Origin: Pontibacter fetidus
GTDB lineage: Bacteria; Bacteroidota; Bacteroidia; Cytophagales; Hymenobacteraceae
Direction of reading: 5' to 3'
NCBI RefSeq assembly: GCF_010119545.1
Contig: NZ_JAAEAA010000012.1
Coordinates: 62,001-126,000, forward strand
DNA: 64,000 nucleotides
Shown here piece after piece: positions 1 through 8,872 of this stretch (its first letter is position 1; every line of letters starts with the position of its first letter). The notes beneath the pieces were generated by a model. The model worked only from the letters and a program-made list of their open reading frames with translations. It did not search any database and had not been told where the DNA came from. A program made the position numbers and the translations under genes.

Positions 1-767
1 TGAAAGCTGGTAAAACAAATGCGCTTAAAAACGACCCGGCCTTTGCACTTGCCAACGCAATTGACACGCACTATAAAACACAGGTATTGCCAACCTATAC
101 TTCGGTAAACGACAACCTGAACCTGTTGTACAGAACGTACATGACAGGCCTGCGTGCCATGCAGCAGGACAAGAAGTTTTACCCGGATGCTAACTCTACC
201 CTGCGTGTAGCTTATGGTAAAGTAGAGCCTTACGAGCCGCTGGATGGCGTAACTTACAACTACTACACTACCCTGGAAGGCATTATGGAAAAAGCAGCTA
301 TGACCGGCGTAGAAGATTACGTGATACCGGAAAAACTGCGCGACCTATATGAGAAAAAAGACTACGGCCAGTATGGCCTAAACGGTGAAATGCCCGTTGC
401 CTTCATCGCATCGAACCATACGACAGGTGGTAACTCCGGTTCGCCGGTTATAAACGCTAACGGCCAGCTGATAGGTACTAACTTTGACCGTAACTGGGAA
501 GGCACCATGAGCGACATCGCTTATAACCCGGACCAAGTGCGCAACATTGCCGTTGATGCCCGTTATGTGCTGTTCATCATTGACAAATTTGCCGGTGCCG
601 GTCACCTTGTAAAAGAGATGACGCTGGTAACCGATAACACATCTGGCCTGCCACAGGTAGATAGCCGTAAATCTGCTTCTTCTACAAAAGAGCTTTCTAA
701 AAAAGAGAAACGCAAACTGGAGAAGGCTGCAAAAAAGAAGAAAAAAGAAGCTGCTGAAGTTAACTAA
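1..767 (+). CDS. S46 family dipeptidyl-peptidase (Dpp7/Dpp11), C-terminal part, 5' cut by window edge
   Basis: The frame is open from the first base (codons begin at position 3), so the N-terminal part lies outside the window; about 255 residues are visible. The motif GGNSGSPV carries the nucleophilic serine (codon 435-437) of a chymotrypsin-like clan PA peptidase. It is followed by NFDRNWEGTMSD, the S1-pocket segment of the S46 family. As I recall, Dpp11 (Asp/Glu-specific) has Arg at this point where Dpp7 has Gly, so the Arg here suggests acidic specificity. These enzymes release dipeptides in the periplasm for amino-acid uptake. The last 35 or so residues form an unusual lysine-rich tail beyond the usual family end. 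A clear terminator follows. Family assignment is firm; the subtype is an inference. Confidence 0.93.
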   Translation, partial: KAGKTNALKNDPAFALANAIDTHYKTQVLPTYTSVNDNLNLLYRTYMTGLRAMQQDKKFYPDANSTLRVAYGKVEPYEPLDGVTYNYYTTLEGIMEKAAMTGVEDYVIPEKLRDLYEKKDYGQYGLNGEMPVAFIASNHTTGGNSGSPVINANGQLIGTNFDRNWEGTMSDIAYNPDQVRNIAVDARYVLFIIDKFAGAGHLVKEMTLVTDNTSGLPQVDSRKSASSTKELSKKEKRKLEKAAKKKKKEAAEVN

Positions 768-791
768 GCACAACTATAGTTTATAGTTACT

Positions 792-827
792 AAAAGCCCC
801 GCCTAAAGTATAGGTGGGGCTTTTTTT
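792..827 (+). terminator. Rho-independent terminator after the S46 peptidase
   Basis: A GC-rich stem (AAAAGCCCCGCCT pairing with AGGTGGGGCTTTT, one G-T pair) is followed by a run of seven T, 25 bases after the peptidase stop codon. Confidence 0.85.
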
Positions 828-926
828 GTACAGTATTTAAATCTACTAGGATAAAAGAAAATCTATAGTTTATATTTATATTCGTAAAATGCTATACAAG
901 ATCAAACCTTAGTGAAACACCTCCCC

Positions 927-1895
927 ATGAAATATGTCTATAGTTTCCTGATTCTTTTAGTGCTGCTGGCTTGTACAAAGCCACAAAGTAAAAGTACTGT
1001 AAAAGCTAATACTGCCAAATTACAGGACGGTGAGCACTACTATACTTTAAACGGCGTAAGGCATTGGGTTAAAATAGCCGGAAGCGAGCACCACACCACC
1101 CCACTTGTAATTGTGCATGGCGGCCCGGGTGGCAACAACTATACCTTTGAGCGAACAGCCGGACCGGAGCTTGAAAAAGCTGCAACTATAGTTTACTACG
1201 AACAGCGCGGTTGCGGCCGCAGCGATGCCCCGCAAGACCCCACTGACTATGCCATGCAAACCCTGATCAGCGACCTGGATGCGTTGAGAGACTCGCTGGG
1301 CACTGAGAAAATATCCCTGCTGGGTTACTCTTTTGGTGCTGAGCTTTCGCTGCGCTATGCAATTGCCCACCCCACCCATACCGAAAAACTAATTCTGTCC
1401 TCCCCTGCTGAGTTATCGCCGGCAAATATGCTGGTACAGATACAGGGCTTCTACGCTATCGGCGACAGCTCACTCAGGTCAGGTATCGAAAAGGTACTAA
1501 AGGACACCACTACCTTGCAGGTAAAGTATGGCAACGTCTGGAACCTGGCAAATACTGCTATAGTAGATAAATTTCTGTTTGTGAGCCAGGAGAAAGCCCG
1601 CCTAAACAGGCAACTATGGCAGGAAAGCAAACTAAAGAACACCGGCCTCATGGCGAAAGTATACATCCAGCACAACAAAGCCGACCTAGTACAAAAGGCT
1701 AACGGGTTACAGACGCCAACTTTACTGATAAGCGGTATTTACGATAAAAACGGCGGGCTACACACCGGTCTTGCCCTGAAACAGGTATTACCAAACAGCA
1801 GCCTTAACTTGTACCATAACAGCGCCCACTTCCCCGATATAGAAGAACCCCAGCGCTTTGCTTCCGATGTAAAAACCTTTGTATCAAGCAAATAA
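927..1895 (+). CDS. Alpha/beta hydrolase lipoprotein, proline iminopeptidase-like (S33)
   Basis: The protein starts with a lipoprotein signal ending in LLVLLAC, so it is probably anchored to a membrane facing the periplasm. The fold is shown by the oxyanion motif HGGPGG, the QRGCGRSD segment typical of prolyl iminopeptidases, the nucleophile elbow GYSFGAE, and a C-terminal histidine in NSAHFPD. It probably cleaves N-terminal proline or a related small amide or ester, which fits the upstream dipeptidyl-peptidase gene in a peptide-use setting. I chose the ATG at 927, which gives a compact 16-residue signal; a GTG at 912 in the same frame would add five residues. It converges with the helicase gene only 22 bases away. 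Confidence 0.85.
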   Translation: MKYVYSFLILLVLLACTKPQSKSTVKANTAKLQDGEHYYTLNGVRHWVKIAGSEHHTTPLVIVHGGPGGNNYTFERTAGPELEKAATIVYYEQRGCGRSDAPQDPTDYAMQTLISDLDALRDSLGTEKISLLGYSFGAELSLRYAIAHPTHTEKLILSSPAELSPANMLVQIQGFYAIGDSSLRSGIEKVLKDTTTLQVKYGNVWNLANTAIVDKFLFVSQEKARLNRQLWQESKLKNTGLMAKVYIQHNKADLVQKANGLQTPTLLISGIYDKNGGLHTGLALKQVLPNSSLNLYHNSAHFPDIEEPQRFASDVKTFVSSK

Positions 1896-1917
1896 CTATA
1901 TCAAAGCTTACTTAAAC

Positions 1918-3060
1918 TTACATCCCCTGCAAATCAAGTTCATCTGTCGGGAGTTTAGTTACCTGCTTACCCATTTTTTTCTGGATGATCTTGAAGTGAT
2001 GCGCGTCTTCGGGTGTAATTAAAGAAATGGCTTTTCCGGATGCTTCGGCGCGACCGGTGCGGCCAATACGGTGTACGTAATCTTTTGGGGAGCGTGGCAA
2101 TTCATAGTTTATAACATAAGGCAGAAACTTGATATCGATGCCGCGCGAGGCAAGGTCGGTAGCCACCAGTACGCGTACTTTACCGGCCTTAAACTGTTTT
2201 AAAGCTTCGGTGCGGGCTCCCTGGCTTTTGTCGCCATGCAGGGCAGCGGCCTCAATACCGTTTTTCTTCAGCTTGCCCACAATATTATCTGCCGTCCGGA
2301 TAGAGGAAGCAAAGACAAGTACCTGCTGCATGTTTTCGTGGTTGATGAGGTAGCGCAGAAAAGGTCCTTTCTTTTCGGCTGCAACTTGGTACGCCACCTG
2401 GTCAATCAGATCGGGGACACTCGTTTCGGTTTCTACTTTTATAGTTACAGGATTATGTAGCTGAGTGGCAACTATAGTTTCTACGTCGCCGACCAGCGTA
2501 GCCGAAAACAGCAGGTTCTGTCGTCGGGCTGGCAGTAAGTCAAAAATACGGTCCATCTCTTCCTTAAAGCCCAGGTTCAGCATTTTATCAGCCTCATCCA
2601 AAACCAGTACCTCCACTCCCGATAACTTTACCGCATTTTGCCCTACCAGGTCAAGCAAACGGCCGGGTGTGGCAATCAGCACATCGGTTCCGCGCAGCTT
2701 CATCATTTGCGGGTTAATAGAAACGCCGCCATACACAGCCAACGATTTTACTTTTTGTGGTAGATGGATGCTCAGGTTATAAAAGGTTTCTTCTACCTGC
2801 ACTGCCAGTTCGCGGGTAGGCACCAGCACCAGCACTTTTACAAACCGGTTTTTAGTTTCAGCTTTCTTCTCCAGTAACTGCAATATAGGCAAGGCAAAAC
2901 CAGCCGTTTTACCAGACCCGGTCTGCGCAATACCCAATACATCCTTCCCCTGCAAAACAACAGGTATAGCTTGCTGCTGAATAGGATAAGCCGAAGTATA
3001 GCCTTGTTCTTTTACAGCTTTAAGTAGCGATGGAGAGAGGCCGAGCGCAGAAAATGACAT
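1918..3060 (-). CDS. DEAD-box RNA helicase, RhlE-like
   Basis: All core motifs are present in order: Q motif (YTSAYPIQQQ, about residue 21), AQTGSGKT (45-52), PTRELA, TPGR, DEAD in VLDEADKM, SAT, the ATDLASRGID segment and HRIGRTGR. At 380 residues it is essentially a helicase core with only a short tail, the short RhlE-like type. It should unwind or remodel RNA in ribosome assembly or mRNA decay. A -7-like box lies just upstream at 3092-3099. It is distinct from the longer DeaD-type helicase at 13.8 kb, so the window holds two DEAD-box proteins of different classes. Confidence 0.93.
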   Translation of the reverse strand: MSFSALGLSPSLLKAVKEQGYTSAYPIQQQAIPVVLQGKDVLGIAQTGSGKTAGFALPILQLLEKKAETKNRFVKVLVLVPTRELAVQVEETFYNLSIHLPQKVKSLAVYGGVSINPQMMKLRGTDVLIATPGRLLDLVGQNAVKLSGVEVLVLDEADKMLNLGFKEEMDRIFDLLPARRQNLLFSATLVGDVETIVATQLHNPVTIKVETETSVPDLIDQVAYQVAAEKKGPFLRYLINHENMQQVLVFASSIRTADNIVGKLKKNGIEAAALHGDKSQGARTEALKQFKAGKVRVLVATDLASRGIDIKFLPYVINYELPRSPKDYVHRIGRTGRAEASGKAISLITPEDAHHFKIIQKKMGKQVTKLPTDELDLQGM

Positions 3061-3091
3061 GTTTACGTTCTGGTTTATTGATGTATACGCG

Positions 3092-3099
3092 CAAAGATA
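3092..3099 (-). promoter_or_regulatory. Candidate -7 promoter box of the RhlE-like helicase gene
   Basis: Read on the minus strand the bases are TATCTTTG, a perfect match to the Bacteroidota -7 consensus TAnnTTTG, 31 bases before the start codon. No clear -33 TTTG was found. Confidence 0.45.
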
Positions 3100-3340
3100 C
3101 GACGTCTGTACGGTTCTGAGTGCCCCTACCCGAATATTTACAAACCACGCTGCACTGCAAAAGCCCTTTACCGAAACGATAGGTTTATTGAAAAGCTATA
3201 GTTGTTGGAAATAAAAAGCAAACTATAACAGGTAAAGCGACTTTGTCAATAAAATTCATATCCTTCATAGAAGCTTTTCGTATATAAGCAAATCCTTATA
3301 TTTTCTCCTTTTATTCCTATCAACTTTTAAACTGCGAAGT

Positions 3341-4510
3341 GTGATCTCAGACGAATGGCTTAAACTTAAACTCAGGTTGTTATCACTGATTGCCATGATT
3401 ATGGTGGTGTTTGTGCATGCCTATACTTTTGACCTGAACGGGTATGCCGGTGCAATGGCCATGCATAAAAACTACAACAGCTTTTTCCAGGACTTTATTT
3501 CTCAGGGGGTAGCTCGGGTTGCCTCCCCGTTGTTCTTTATTATCTCAGGTTTTCTGCTGTTTGCGCGCTTTAAGCTAACAACAGCTGTAATAACCTACAA
3601 GTACCGCAAACGCATCCAAACCATGCTTATCCCTTTCCTGCTCTGGTCGGTTTACGGCATTGTTTTATACTTTGTACTACAGCTCATACCATTTCTGAAG
3701 CCTCATTTTACACACCATATTATAAGCGATATGTCGTTCAGACAGTGGGTTATAACCTTGTTTATAGAGCCCATTCCTTACCAACTATGGTTTATGAGAG
3801 ACCTGATGATGCTCGTGCTGTTATGCCCGGTAGTATGGTTGCTGGTGCGATACCTGAAATTGCTGTTTTTAGTACCACTGCTGATTTGCTGGGTGCTGGA
3901 TCTTGACTTCATTATCTTTACATCTGGTTCGTTGTTCTTTTTTGCGGTAGGCTGTTACCTGGCAAAGCTGCCCGAAAGCCTGAACGTAAAACTTACCAAA
4001 ATACCTTTCCAGATACCGCTGGTAAACTGGCTTGGAATGGTACTTTTCAGAACGCAGCTCAATTTCATAAATTACCCCAACACGATGCTGCTGATGTTGT
4101 TGCACAAACTGGCCATACTGGTAGGTATTTTTGCTATCTGGCTTACCGTAAGCAGCTACATTGATGCAACAGGTTTCGACAGCAGGAAATGGCTTACCAC
4201 TTCGGTATCTCCGTTCTTTATCTATACCTTTCATGAGCCGTTGTTGTCTTTCATAAAAAAAGGACTGCTCCTGTTTATACCGGTGCAGCAACAGGCCACG
4301 GTGCTGCTGGTATATTTGCTGGCGCCTATACTTACTATTTTGCTGGCTATACTTGTGTCGCGGGTGGTAAGGCAGTATGCTCCGGCACTCTTCCATAGCT
4401 TAACCGGCTACCGCGACCTGGCAAAGCCCTTATCCGTATCAGTACCAGTAACAGGTTCAAAAACACACCCACAGCCACAGGTTAATGCACTGCTAAATGA
4501 GAATGTCTGA
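3341..4510 (+). CDS. Acyltransferase family membrane protein (acyltransferase 3 type)
   Basis: A 389-residue protein with about ten hydrophobic segments. The first contains VFVHAY near residue 26, the conserved catalytic-type histidine in helix 1 of acyltransferase-3 proteins (OafA/WecH type). Such proteins transfer acetyl or other acyl groups from the cytoplasm to sugars or surface glycans. The start is a GTG; later ATGs would remove the first membrane helix and its histidine. The C-terminal 30 residues are polar and cytosolic-looking. No glycan genes lie nearby, so the substrate cannot be guessed. Confidence 0.82.
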   Translation: MISDEWLKLKLRLLSLIAMIMVVFVHAYTFDLNGYAGAMAMHKNYNSFFQDFISQGVARVASPLFFIISGFLLFARFKLTTAVITYKYRKRIQTMLIPFLLWSVYGIVLYFVLQLIPFLKPHFTHHIISDMSFRQWVITLFIEPIPYQLWFMRDLMMLVLLCPVVWLLVRYLKLLFLVPLLICWVLDLDFIIFTSGSLFFFAVGCYLAKLPESLNVKLTKIPFQIPLVNWLGMVLFRTQLNFINYPNTMLLMLLHKLAILVGIFAIWLTVSSYIDATGFDSRKWLTTSVSPFFIYTFHEPLLSFIKKGLLLFIPVQQQATVLLVYLLAPILTILLAILVSRVVRQYAPALFHSLTGYRDLAKPLSVSVPVTGSKTHPQPQVNALLNENV

Positions 4511-4572
4511 GTACCTGTATACTTGACTATAGCAAAGAATAAACACTATAGAACTATAGCCCTTGAAAAAAC

Positions 4573-4603
4573 AAAAGCAGCGGTTGCGTGCCGCTGCTTT
4601 TCT
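4573..4603. terminator. Bidirectional terminator between acyltransferase and SDR genes
   Basis: An 11-base perfect stem (AAAAGCAGCGG / CCGCTGCTTTT) with a 7-base loop lies between two convergent genes, with A and T runs on either side so that it can serve both strands. Confidence 0.85.
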
Positions 4604-4632
4604 GTTACCATAAGCAAACTATAGCTGGGTGC

Positions 4633-5508
4633 TTATTGCCCTTTGCCGCGCATCTGCTTTTCCATAGCGTCCCACATTTCCTGAGGTATCAAATCAAACG
4701 CATTAAATTCGCCGGCTCCATATAGCCACTCGCCGCCATCTATCGTTACCACTTCGCCATTCACAAAAGCCGCATAATCAGAAACAAGGTAGGCGGCTAA
4801 GTTTGCCAGCTCCTGGTGCTCACCGAAACGGCCAACCGGTATGCGCTTTACCGGGTCTAGTTTATCGGCAAGTTGTTTCGGGAACAGGCGTGTCCAGGCA
4901 CCTTCGGTTGGGAACGGACCCGGGGCAATAGCATTGGAGCGGATGCCGTACTTTGCCCACTCCGATGCCAGCGAGCGCGTCATGGCCAGCACGCCGGCTT
5001 TGGCACACGCCGAGGGCACCACATAGCCAGAGCCTGTCCAGGCGTAGGTCGTGACAATGTTAAGTATAGTTGCCGGTTGCTTTTGCTCTATCCAGTGCTT
5101 ACCCAGGGCCAGTGTACAGTTATAGCTTCCTTTCAATACAATGTCGGTTATTACATCAAAGGCTTTATGACTCAGGCGCTCGGTGGGGCTTACAAAGTTG
5201 CCGGCCGCGTTGTTTAACAGCACATCTACTTTACCAAACTTATCCAGGGTAGCCTGCAGCATGGCTTCAATCTCGTTATACTTGCGCACATCGCAGGCTA
5301 TAGGCAACACGTGTCCGCCGGTTTCCTGCATCAGTTCGTTGGCAGTTTTCTCCAATACATCCAGTTTGCGGCTACAGATCACTACGTTTGCGCCAAGTTC
5401 CAGAAAATATTTAACCATAGAGCGGCCAAGTCCGGTGCCGCCACCGGTTACGATCATGGTCTTGCCTTGCAGGGCACCATCTTTCAGCATTGGTTCTGCC
5501 TTCATCAT
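4633..5508 (-). CDS. SDR oxidoreductase resembling 2,4-dienoyl-CoA reductase
   Basis: A 291-residue Rossmann SDR with the dinucleotide motif TGGGTGLG and the NNAAGNF segment. Instead of the usual YxxxK it has PSACAKAGV, and downstream GRFGEHQELANLAAYL and NGEVVTIDGGE. This pattern, including a C-terminal GEFN, matches mitochondrial and peroxisomal 2,4-dienoyl-CoA reductases closely. The likely reaction is NADPH-dependent reduction of 2,4-dienoyl-CoA during beta-oxidation of polyunsaturated fatty acids. The lysine is kept while the classic tyrosine is missing, as in that family. It is monocistronic here and has no beta-oxidation neighbours. SDR is certain; the exact substrate is a family inference. 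Confidence 0.88.
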   Translation of the reverse strand: MMKAEPMLKDGALQGKTMIVTGGGTGLGRSMVKYFLELGANVVICSRKLDVLEKTANELMQETGGHVLPIACDVRKYNEIEAMLQATLDKFGKVDVLLNNAAGNFVSPTERLSHKAFDVITDIVLKGSYNCTLALGKHWIEQKQPATILNIVTTYAWTGSGYVVPSACAKAGVLAMTRSLASEWAKYGIRSNAIAPGPFPTEGAWTRLFPKQLADKLDPVKRIPVGRFGEHQELANLAAYLVSDYAAFVNGEVVTIDGGEWLYGAGEFNAFDLIPQEMWDAMEKQMRGKGQ

Positions 5509-5630
5509 TTATTTTGGTTTAAGTTTTAGAAGCTTCGTATAATAGCTGCACCTAAGGTGCTTGTTAAATATAAGTAACCTTACTGGTAATTGCTGAAAAT
5601 GTATGACTTTTTGAAATCTACACTTAAACT

Positions 5631-6035
5631 ATGAACAAAGAAGAATTAGAAAATGAATTGAAGCCATTTTACGATGGCCTGCTCATGCTGAGTGAAACCG
5701 ACAGCCCTTTTGAGTTCTATTACTTCGAGAACACACAAAACCTGCCCCTGAATAAGGATACAGTAGCATCGTTGGCTGGCAAATCGAGTGGCTCTGAGAT
5801 AAAAACAGAAGAACTGACCTACTTTTTCAGGAACATGACGCGGGTATATCCCGAAGACGGCCCGGAACGAAAGCAACAGGCAGACCGCTTTACCCAACTG
5901 CAGCAAAAACTGGAAGCATTGCTACAGGATGTGAAAGTGTATAAAGCCGACGAGATAAGTATAACCGCTTATATTCTAGGCAAAACCCCGGATGGCGACA
6001 TTGCCGGCTTAAGAACAGTAGTGGTAGAGACCTGA
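5631..6035 (+). CDS. Nuclease A inhibitor-like protein (NuiA family)
   Basis: At 134 residues with no signal peptide it matches the size of Anabaena NuiA (135). It has the acidic SETDSPFEF segment with Glu22, and ends in VVVET with a C-terminal threonine. As I recall from the NucA-NuiA structure, Glu24 contacts the nuclease active-site arginine and the terminal Thr reaches the catalytic metal. Its convergent neighbour encodes a NucA-type exported nuclease, which makes the assignment much stronger. The likely role is to protect the cytoplasm from nuclease that has not yet been exported. The two genes share a bidirectional terminator. Confidence 0.85.
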   Translation: MNKEELENELKPFYDGLLMLSETDSPFEFYYFENTQNLPLNKDTVASLAGKSSGSEIKTEELTYFFRNMTRVYPEDGPERKQQADRFTQLQQKLEALLQDVKVYKADEISITAYILGKTPDGDIAGLRTVVVET

Positions 6036-6039
6036 AAAG

Positions 6040-6080
6040 AAAACAGCCCGGCAACTATAGGTAACCGGGCTGTTTTGCTT
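6040..6080. terminator. Bidirectional terminator between inhibitor and nuclease genes
   Basis: A perfect 12-base stem (AAAACAGCCCGG / CCGGGCTGTTTT) encloses a loop that itself contains CTATAG. It lies between the convergent inhibitor and nuclease genes. Confidence 0.85.
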
Positions 6081-6096
6081 GTAACTGGATCTGTAA

Positions 6097-6984
6097 TTAT
6101 TGTGTCGGGCCTGTATCCACACGCGCTTCTATAGTTGTCTGTACTGTAGAGGATACATTTGAAAGCAGGTTGTAGCCCATTTTTGCTTCGATCGCATCTA
6201 CAGTAGTGCGGTAAGTTCCCCAACTGCTGCTGATAGATGTGGAGTTAGGCGTATCGATGGCAATTACGCGCGTGCTGGTGGTTACGCGGGCCGCATCGCC
6301 GGTGCCGTTCGGCAACACAACTATAACCTTCCAAATGCGGTTAGGTACCGTAACTTTACCGCCTGCCAATGTTTCTTTATAACCAGCACTACCGGTACCG
6401 CCAATGCCATACTGCCCCATAATAATGTATAGTTCGTTGCCCTGGTTAATAAGGGTACGGCAGTAATTTTCGAGGTTGGCCCAGGTTTGCTGGTTGTTGG
6501 TAGGAGCCTGCGGAATCATGTTGCTCATCAGGAACGTGGCCGAGTTATCAGTAACGGTCAGAGTTCTGTCAGCTGACGGGCAATTATGTCCGCGATCGAA
6601 GCCGCTGCCGGTGTAGTCAGCGGGAGTTACGCGGTAAAAAGCAGTAGGTAACGAGTTGTCAGCACGGAAATCGTCCTGGCGTGGTGTGCTGCCTACCCAG
6701 GCACTGCTCAAGTGCCAGCTAACCCAGTTTGGTGTACCTCTGTAGCTGTTATACGACATCGAATACTGGGCTTTGTTAATGAGGTAATTAGAATAACTGG
6801 TTCCGGCACCGCTCGGGTTACCCATTGCCATGTTATTATCTTTGGTAGCAGTAGCGTTGACTACTTTTGCAATCGTGCCCAGGTCTCTGATATTCGAATC
6901 TGGTTGCACATCGTCCTTTGAGCAGGACACAAGCATCAGGCCCGCTAAGGCGAGATACAATACGCGGTGTAAAGATTTTTTCAT
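6097..6984 (-). CDS. Secreted or lipid-anchored DNA/RNA non-specific endonuclease (NucA type)
   Basis: The N-terminus is a lipoprotein signal (LAGLMLVSC, Cys21). The beta-beta-alpha-metal nuclease core has DRGH at residues 130-133. Around it Arg102, His133, Asn164 and Glu172 reproduce exactly the spacing of the Anabaena NucA residues Arg93, His124, Asn155 and Glu163, so the general base and metal ligands are intact. It should cut single- and double-stranded DNA and RNA outside the cytoplasm, for nutrient scavenging, removal of extracellular DNA or competition. The facing gene encodes a NuiA-like inhibitor. Its 5' region is AT-rich with no other gene for 328 bases. Confidence 0.93.
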   Translation of the reverse strand: MKKSLHRVLYLALAGLMLVSCSKDDVQPDSNIRDLGTIAKVVNATATKDNNMAMGNPSGAGTSYSNYLINKAQYSMSYNSYRGTPNWVSWHLSSAWVGSTPRQDDFRADNSLPTAFYRVTPADYTGSGFDRGHNCPSADRTLTVTDNSATFLMSNMIPQAPTNNQQTWANLENYCRTLINQGNELYIIMGQYGIGGTGSAGYKETLAGGKVTVPNRIWKVIVVLPNGTGDAARVTTSTRVIAIDTPNSTSISSSWGTYRTTVDAIEAKMGYNLLSNVSSTVQTTIEARVDTGPTQ

Positions 6985-7312
6985 TTAAATATTTAGGTTG
7001 ATTAATATTTAAAGATGGCAGTTACGTATGAATTGTAACCTACTTTAATATTAAATTTTCTAAATATTTGAGAAACTTCTTTTAATTGTGCTACGCCCCT
7101 ACCCCTATAGTTTAACTGACTATAGTTACCTGATCCTCAAGCACAAACACATGTTTTAACATTGACCTCTTCCAACACAATTGTGTTACAACACCAATAT
7201 TACAAAACTGGTATTTTCTGCTTAGGCCTTCTTGAAATGTGCAAGAATATTATATCACTAACTATACTATAATGCTCTTCTCGCAAAATAGTAATGGAAG
7301 GCTTAAAAAGCT
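6985..7312. other. Intergenic region upstream of the nuclease, no gene seen
   Basis: AT-rich spacer between the nuclease start and the end of the oxidoreductase gene. It holds copies of the CTATAG core near 7105-7122 but no credible ORF, hairpin terminator or RNA gene. The promoter of the nuclease gene is expected here. Confidence 0.5.
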
Positions 7313-8770
7313 TTAGAAATGGTCCCGGAGAAGTTTTTGAGTAGTTATAATGCCGCTTAAGCATACACCTACAATTCCCTGGCCGGGGTAAACGGTATCG
7401 CCGCAAACATAAGCACCTTTATGGTCGAGGCGGGCATCTTTCATTTGCCAGGGTTTCAGGCTTTTATACTGCGGATATCCGCCAACGGCCCCAAATGCTC
7501 TTTTAGTCCAGAAAGTCCAGGCGCCCGGCGTGGCAGACTGATAACTGATGATATCCTGTGGCAGCACAAGCCCTTCCTCCGCCAGTCTGTTTAGTATAGC
7601 CTTTTCTATAAGGTGTTTATTATCGACATAAGTATTTCCGGGGTTTGGTAGATGTGTACTGAGGCTGGCTACCTCCTCACCTTCCGGCGAACGCTCGTTA
7701 TCCGAAGCGTGACTGAAACTGATAAAAATGCTTTTGCTACCCGTAACCGGCAACCCGCCAGGTATATGTACCTGATGATGGAGCACTTCTCTGTTTTCAT
7801 GCTTTTTTAAGACCAGACTCATAGTAAAAGCCCCGTTCAGTTTCTCCGATGGCAGGATGTATCGCTGCAGGCGGCTACGCACCTTTTCATCGTTATAAAG
7901 CGCCATGGTGTTGTTTAAAGGTATGCCGCTAATGATAAAGCGCGAACTATAGTTAGTTTTAGTAGTTGTAACCCTGTAGCCGCTGGTAGTAGGTATAATA
8001 CCTGTTACTTCCTGGCCATAGTGTATGGTTGCACCTTTGGCTTTGCAAAAATCAACCACCGGCTGCACCAAGTTTATCAATCCGCCATCTATATAATAGT
8101 TGCTGTAAAGGGTGTAGCATAAAGCCGTGGCTCCGAATAGCACATTTACTTCTCCCATATAATTCTGGGCCGTTATCAGCAACTGTTCATTCACAAAATC
8201 CACAAACAGCTTATTGTGCTGCAGGTTATAGTGCCTTAACAGGTCTTCTATCGTTTGAAATGCGGCAGGTAATAATGCTGCCTGCCCCGGCCGGAATGCC
8301 CTGGCCGCCTGCCAAAGATCGCTGACAGTAGAGAAGGGGAAACTGCGCTGCCGCAACGATACCTGCCAGACCTTCTTGCTTACCTTATAACAATGCTCCC
8401 AGAATGCACGCTGGTTATAGTTGCCAAATACACGCTCCGCTTCGCTTATCCACTGGTTCAGGTCCTGGTAGCGGGTAACTATAGATCCATTTGGCAAATG
8501 TACCTGCAAGGGTACTTCCAGTTTACGGAGGCCAGGAATTCGGATACCGGTTTCATCAAGCAAATAACGTAGCGGCATATATTCGTCTAAGCCAACCAGT
8601 GTAGTAGCACCTGTTTCGAACCAATAGCCTTTGCGTTTGTACGAGGTAGCACAGCCGCCCGGGTATTTAGCCTGCTCCAGTATACAAACGTTTAACCCAT
8701 GCTTGCATAGCAAGGCAGCAGCGGTAAGCGAGCCAAAGCCCGAGCCAATAACTATAACATCATACAGCAT
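7313..8770 (-). CDS. FAD-dependent oxidoreductase of the phytoene desaturase / carotenoid isomerase (CrtI/CrtISO) family
   Basis: A 485-residue flavoprotein with the N-terminal dinucleotide motif VIGSGFGSLTAAALL, then EQAKYPGGCATS, and a C-terminal FAD segment GAYVCGDTVYPGQGIVGV. This two-part architecture is that of CrtI-like carotenoid desaturases, prolycopene isomerases and all-trans-retinol saturases. No carotenoid genes (crtB, crtY, crtZ) lie in the window, so a pigment role is plausible but unproven. It is divergent from the epimerase-like gene at 8873, with a 100-base shared upstream region. Confidence 0.8.
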   Translation of the reverse strand: MLYDVIVIGSGFGSLTAAALLCKHGLNVCILEQAKYPGGCATSYKRKGYWFETGATTLVGLDEYMPLRYLLDETGIRIPGLRKLEVPLQVHLPNGSIVTRYQDLNQWISEAERVFGNYNQRAFWEHCYKVSKKVWQVSLRQRSFPFSTVSDLWQAARAFRPGQAALLPAAFQTIEDLLRHYNLQHNKLFVDFVNEQLLITAQNYMGEVNVLFGATALCYTLYSNYYIDGGLINLVQPVVDFCKAKGATIHYGQEVTGIIPTTSGYRVTTTKTNYSSRFIISGIPLNNTMALYNDEKVRSRLQRYILPSEKLNGAFTMSLVLKKHENREVLHHQVHIPGGLPVTGSKSIFISFSHASDNERSPEGEEVASLSTHLPNPGNTYVDNKHLIEKAILNRLAEEGLVLPQDIISYQSATPGAWTFWTKRAFGAVGGYPQYKSLKPWQMKDARLDHKGAYVCGDTVYPGQGIVGVCLSGIITTQKLLRDHF

Positions 8771-8842
8771 TTATGTGTTAATTTGCTTTCATATTACATT
8801 GCCCGGCAACTATAGCTTCCGGAAGCTGTAACAGGATGCTGG

Positions 8843-8850
8843 TACTTTTG
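8843..8850 (+). promoter_or_regulatory. Candidate -7 promoter box of the 8873 gene
   Basis: TACTTTTG matches TAnnTTTG, 22 bases before the ATG. No -33 element is evident. Confidence 0.4.
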
Positions 8851-8872
8851 TTATAAACTATAAAAACAACGC

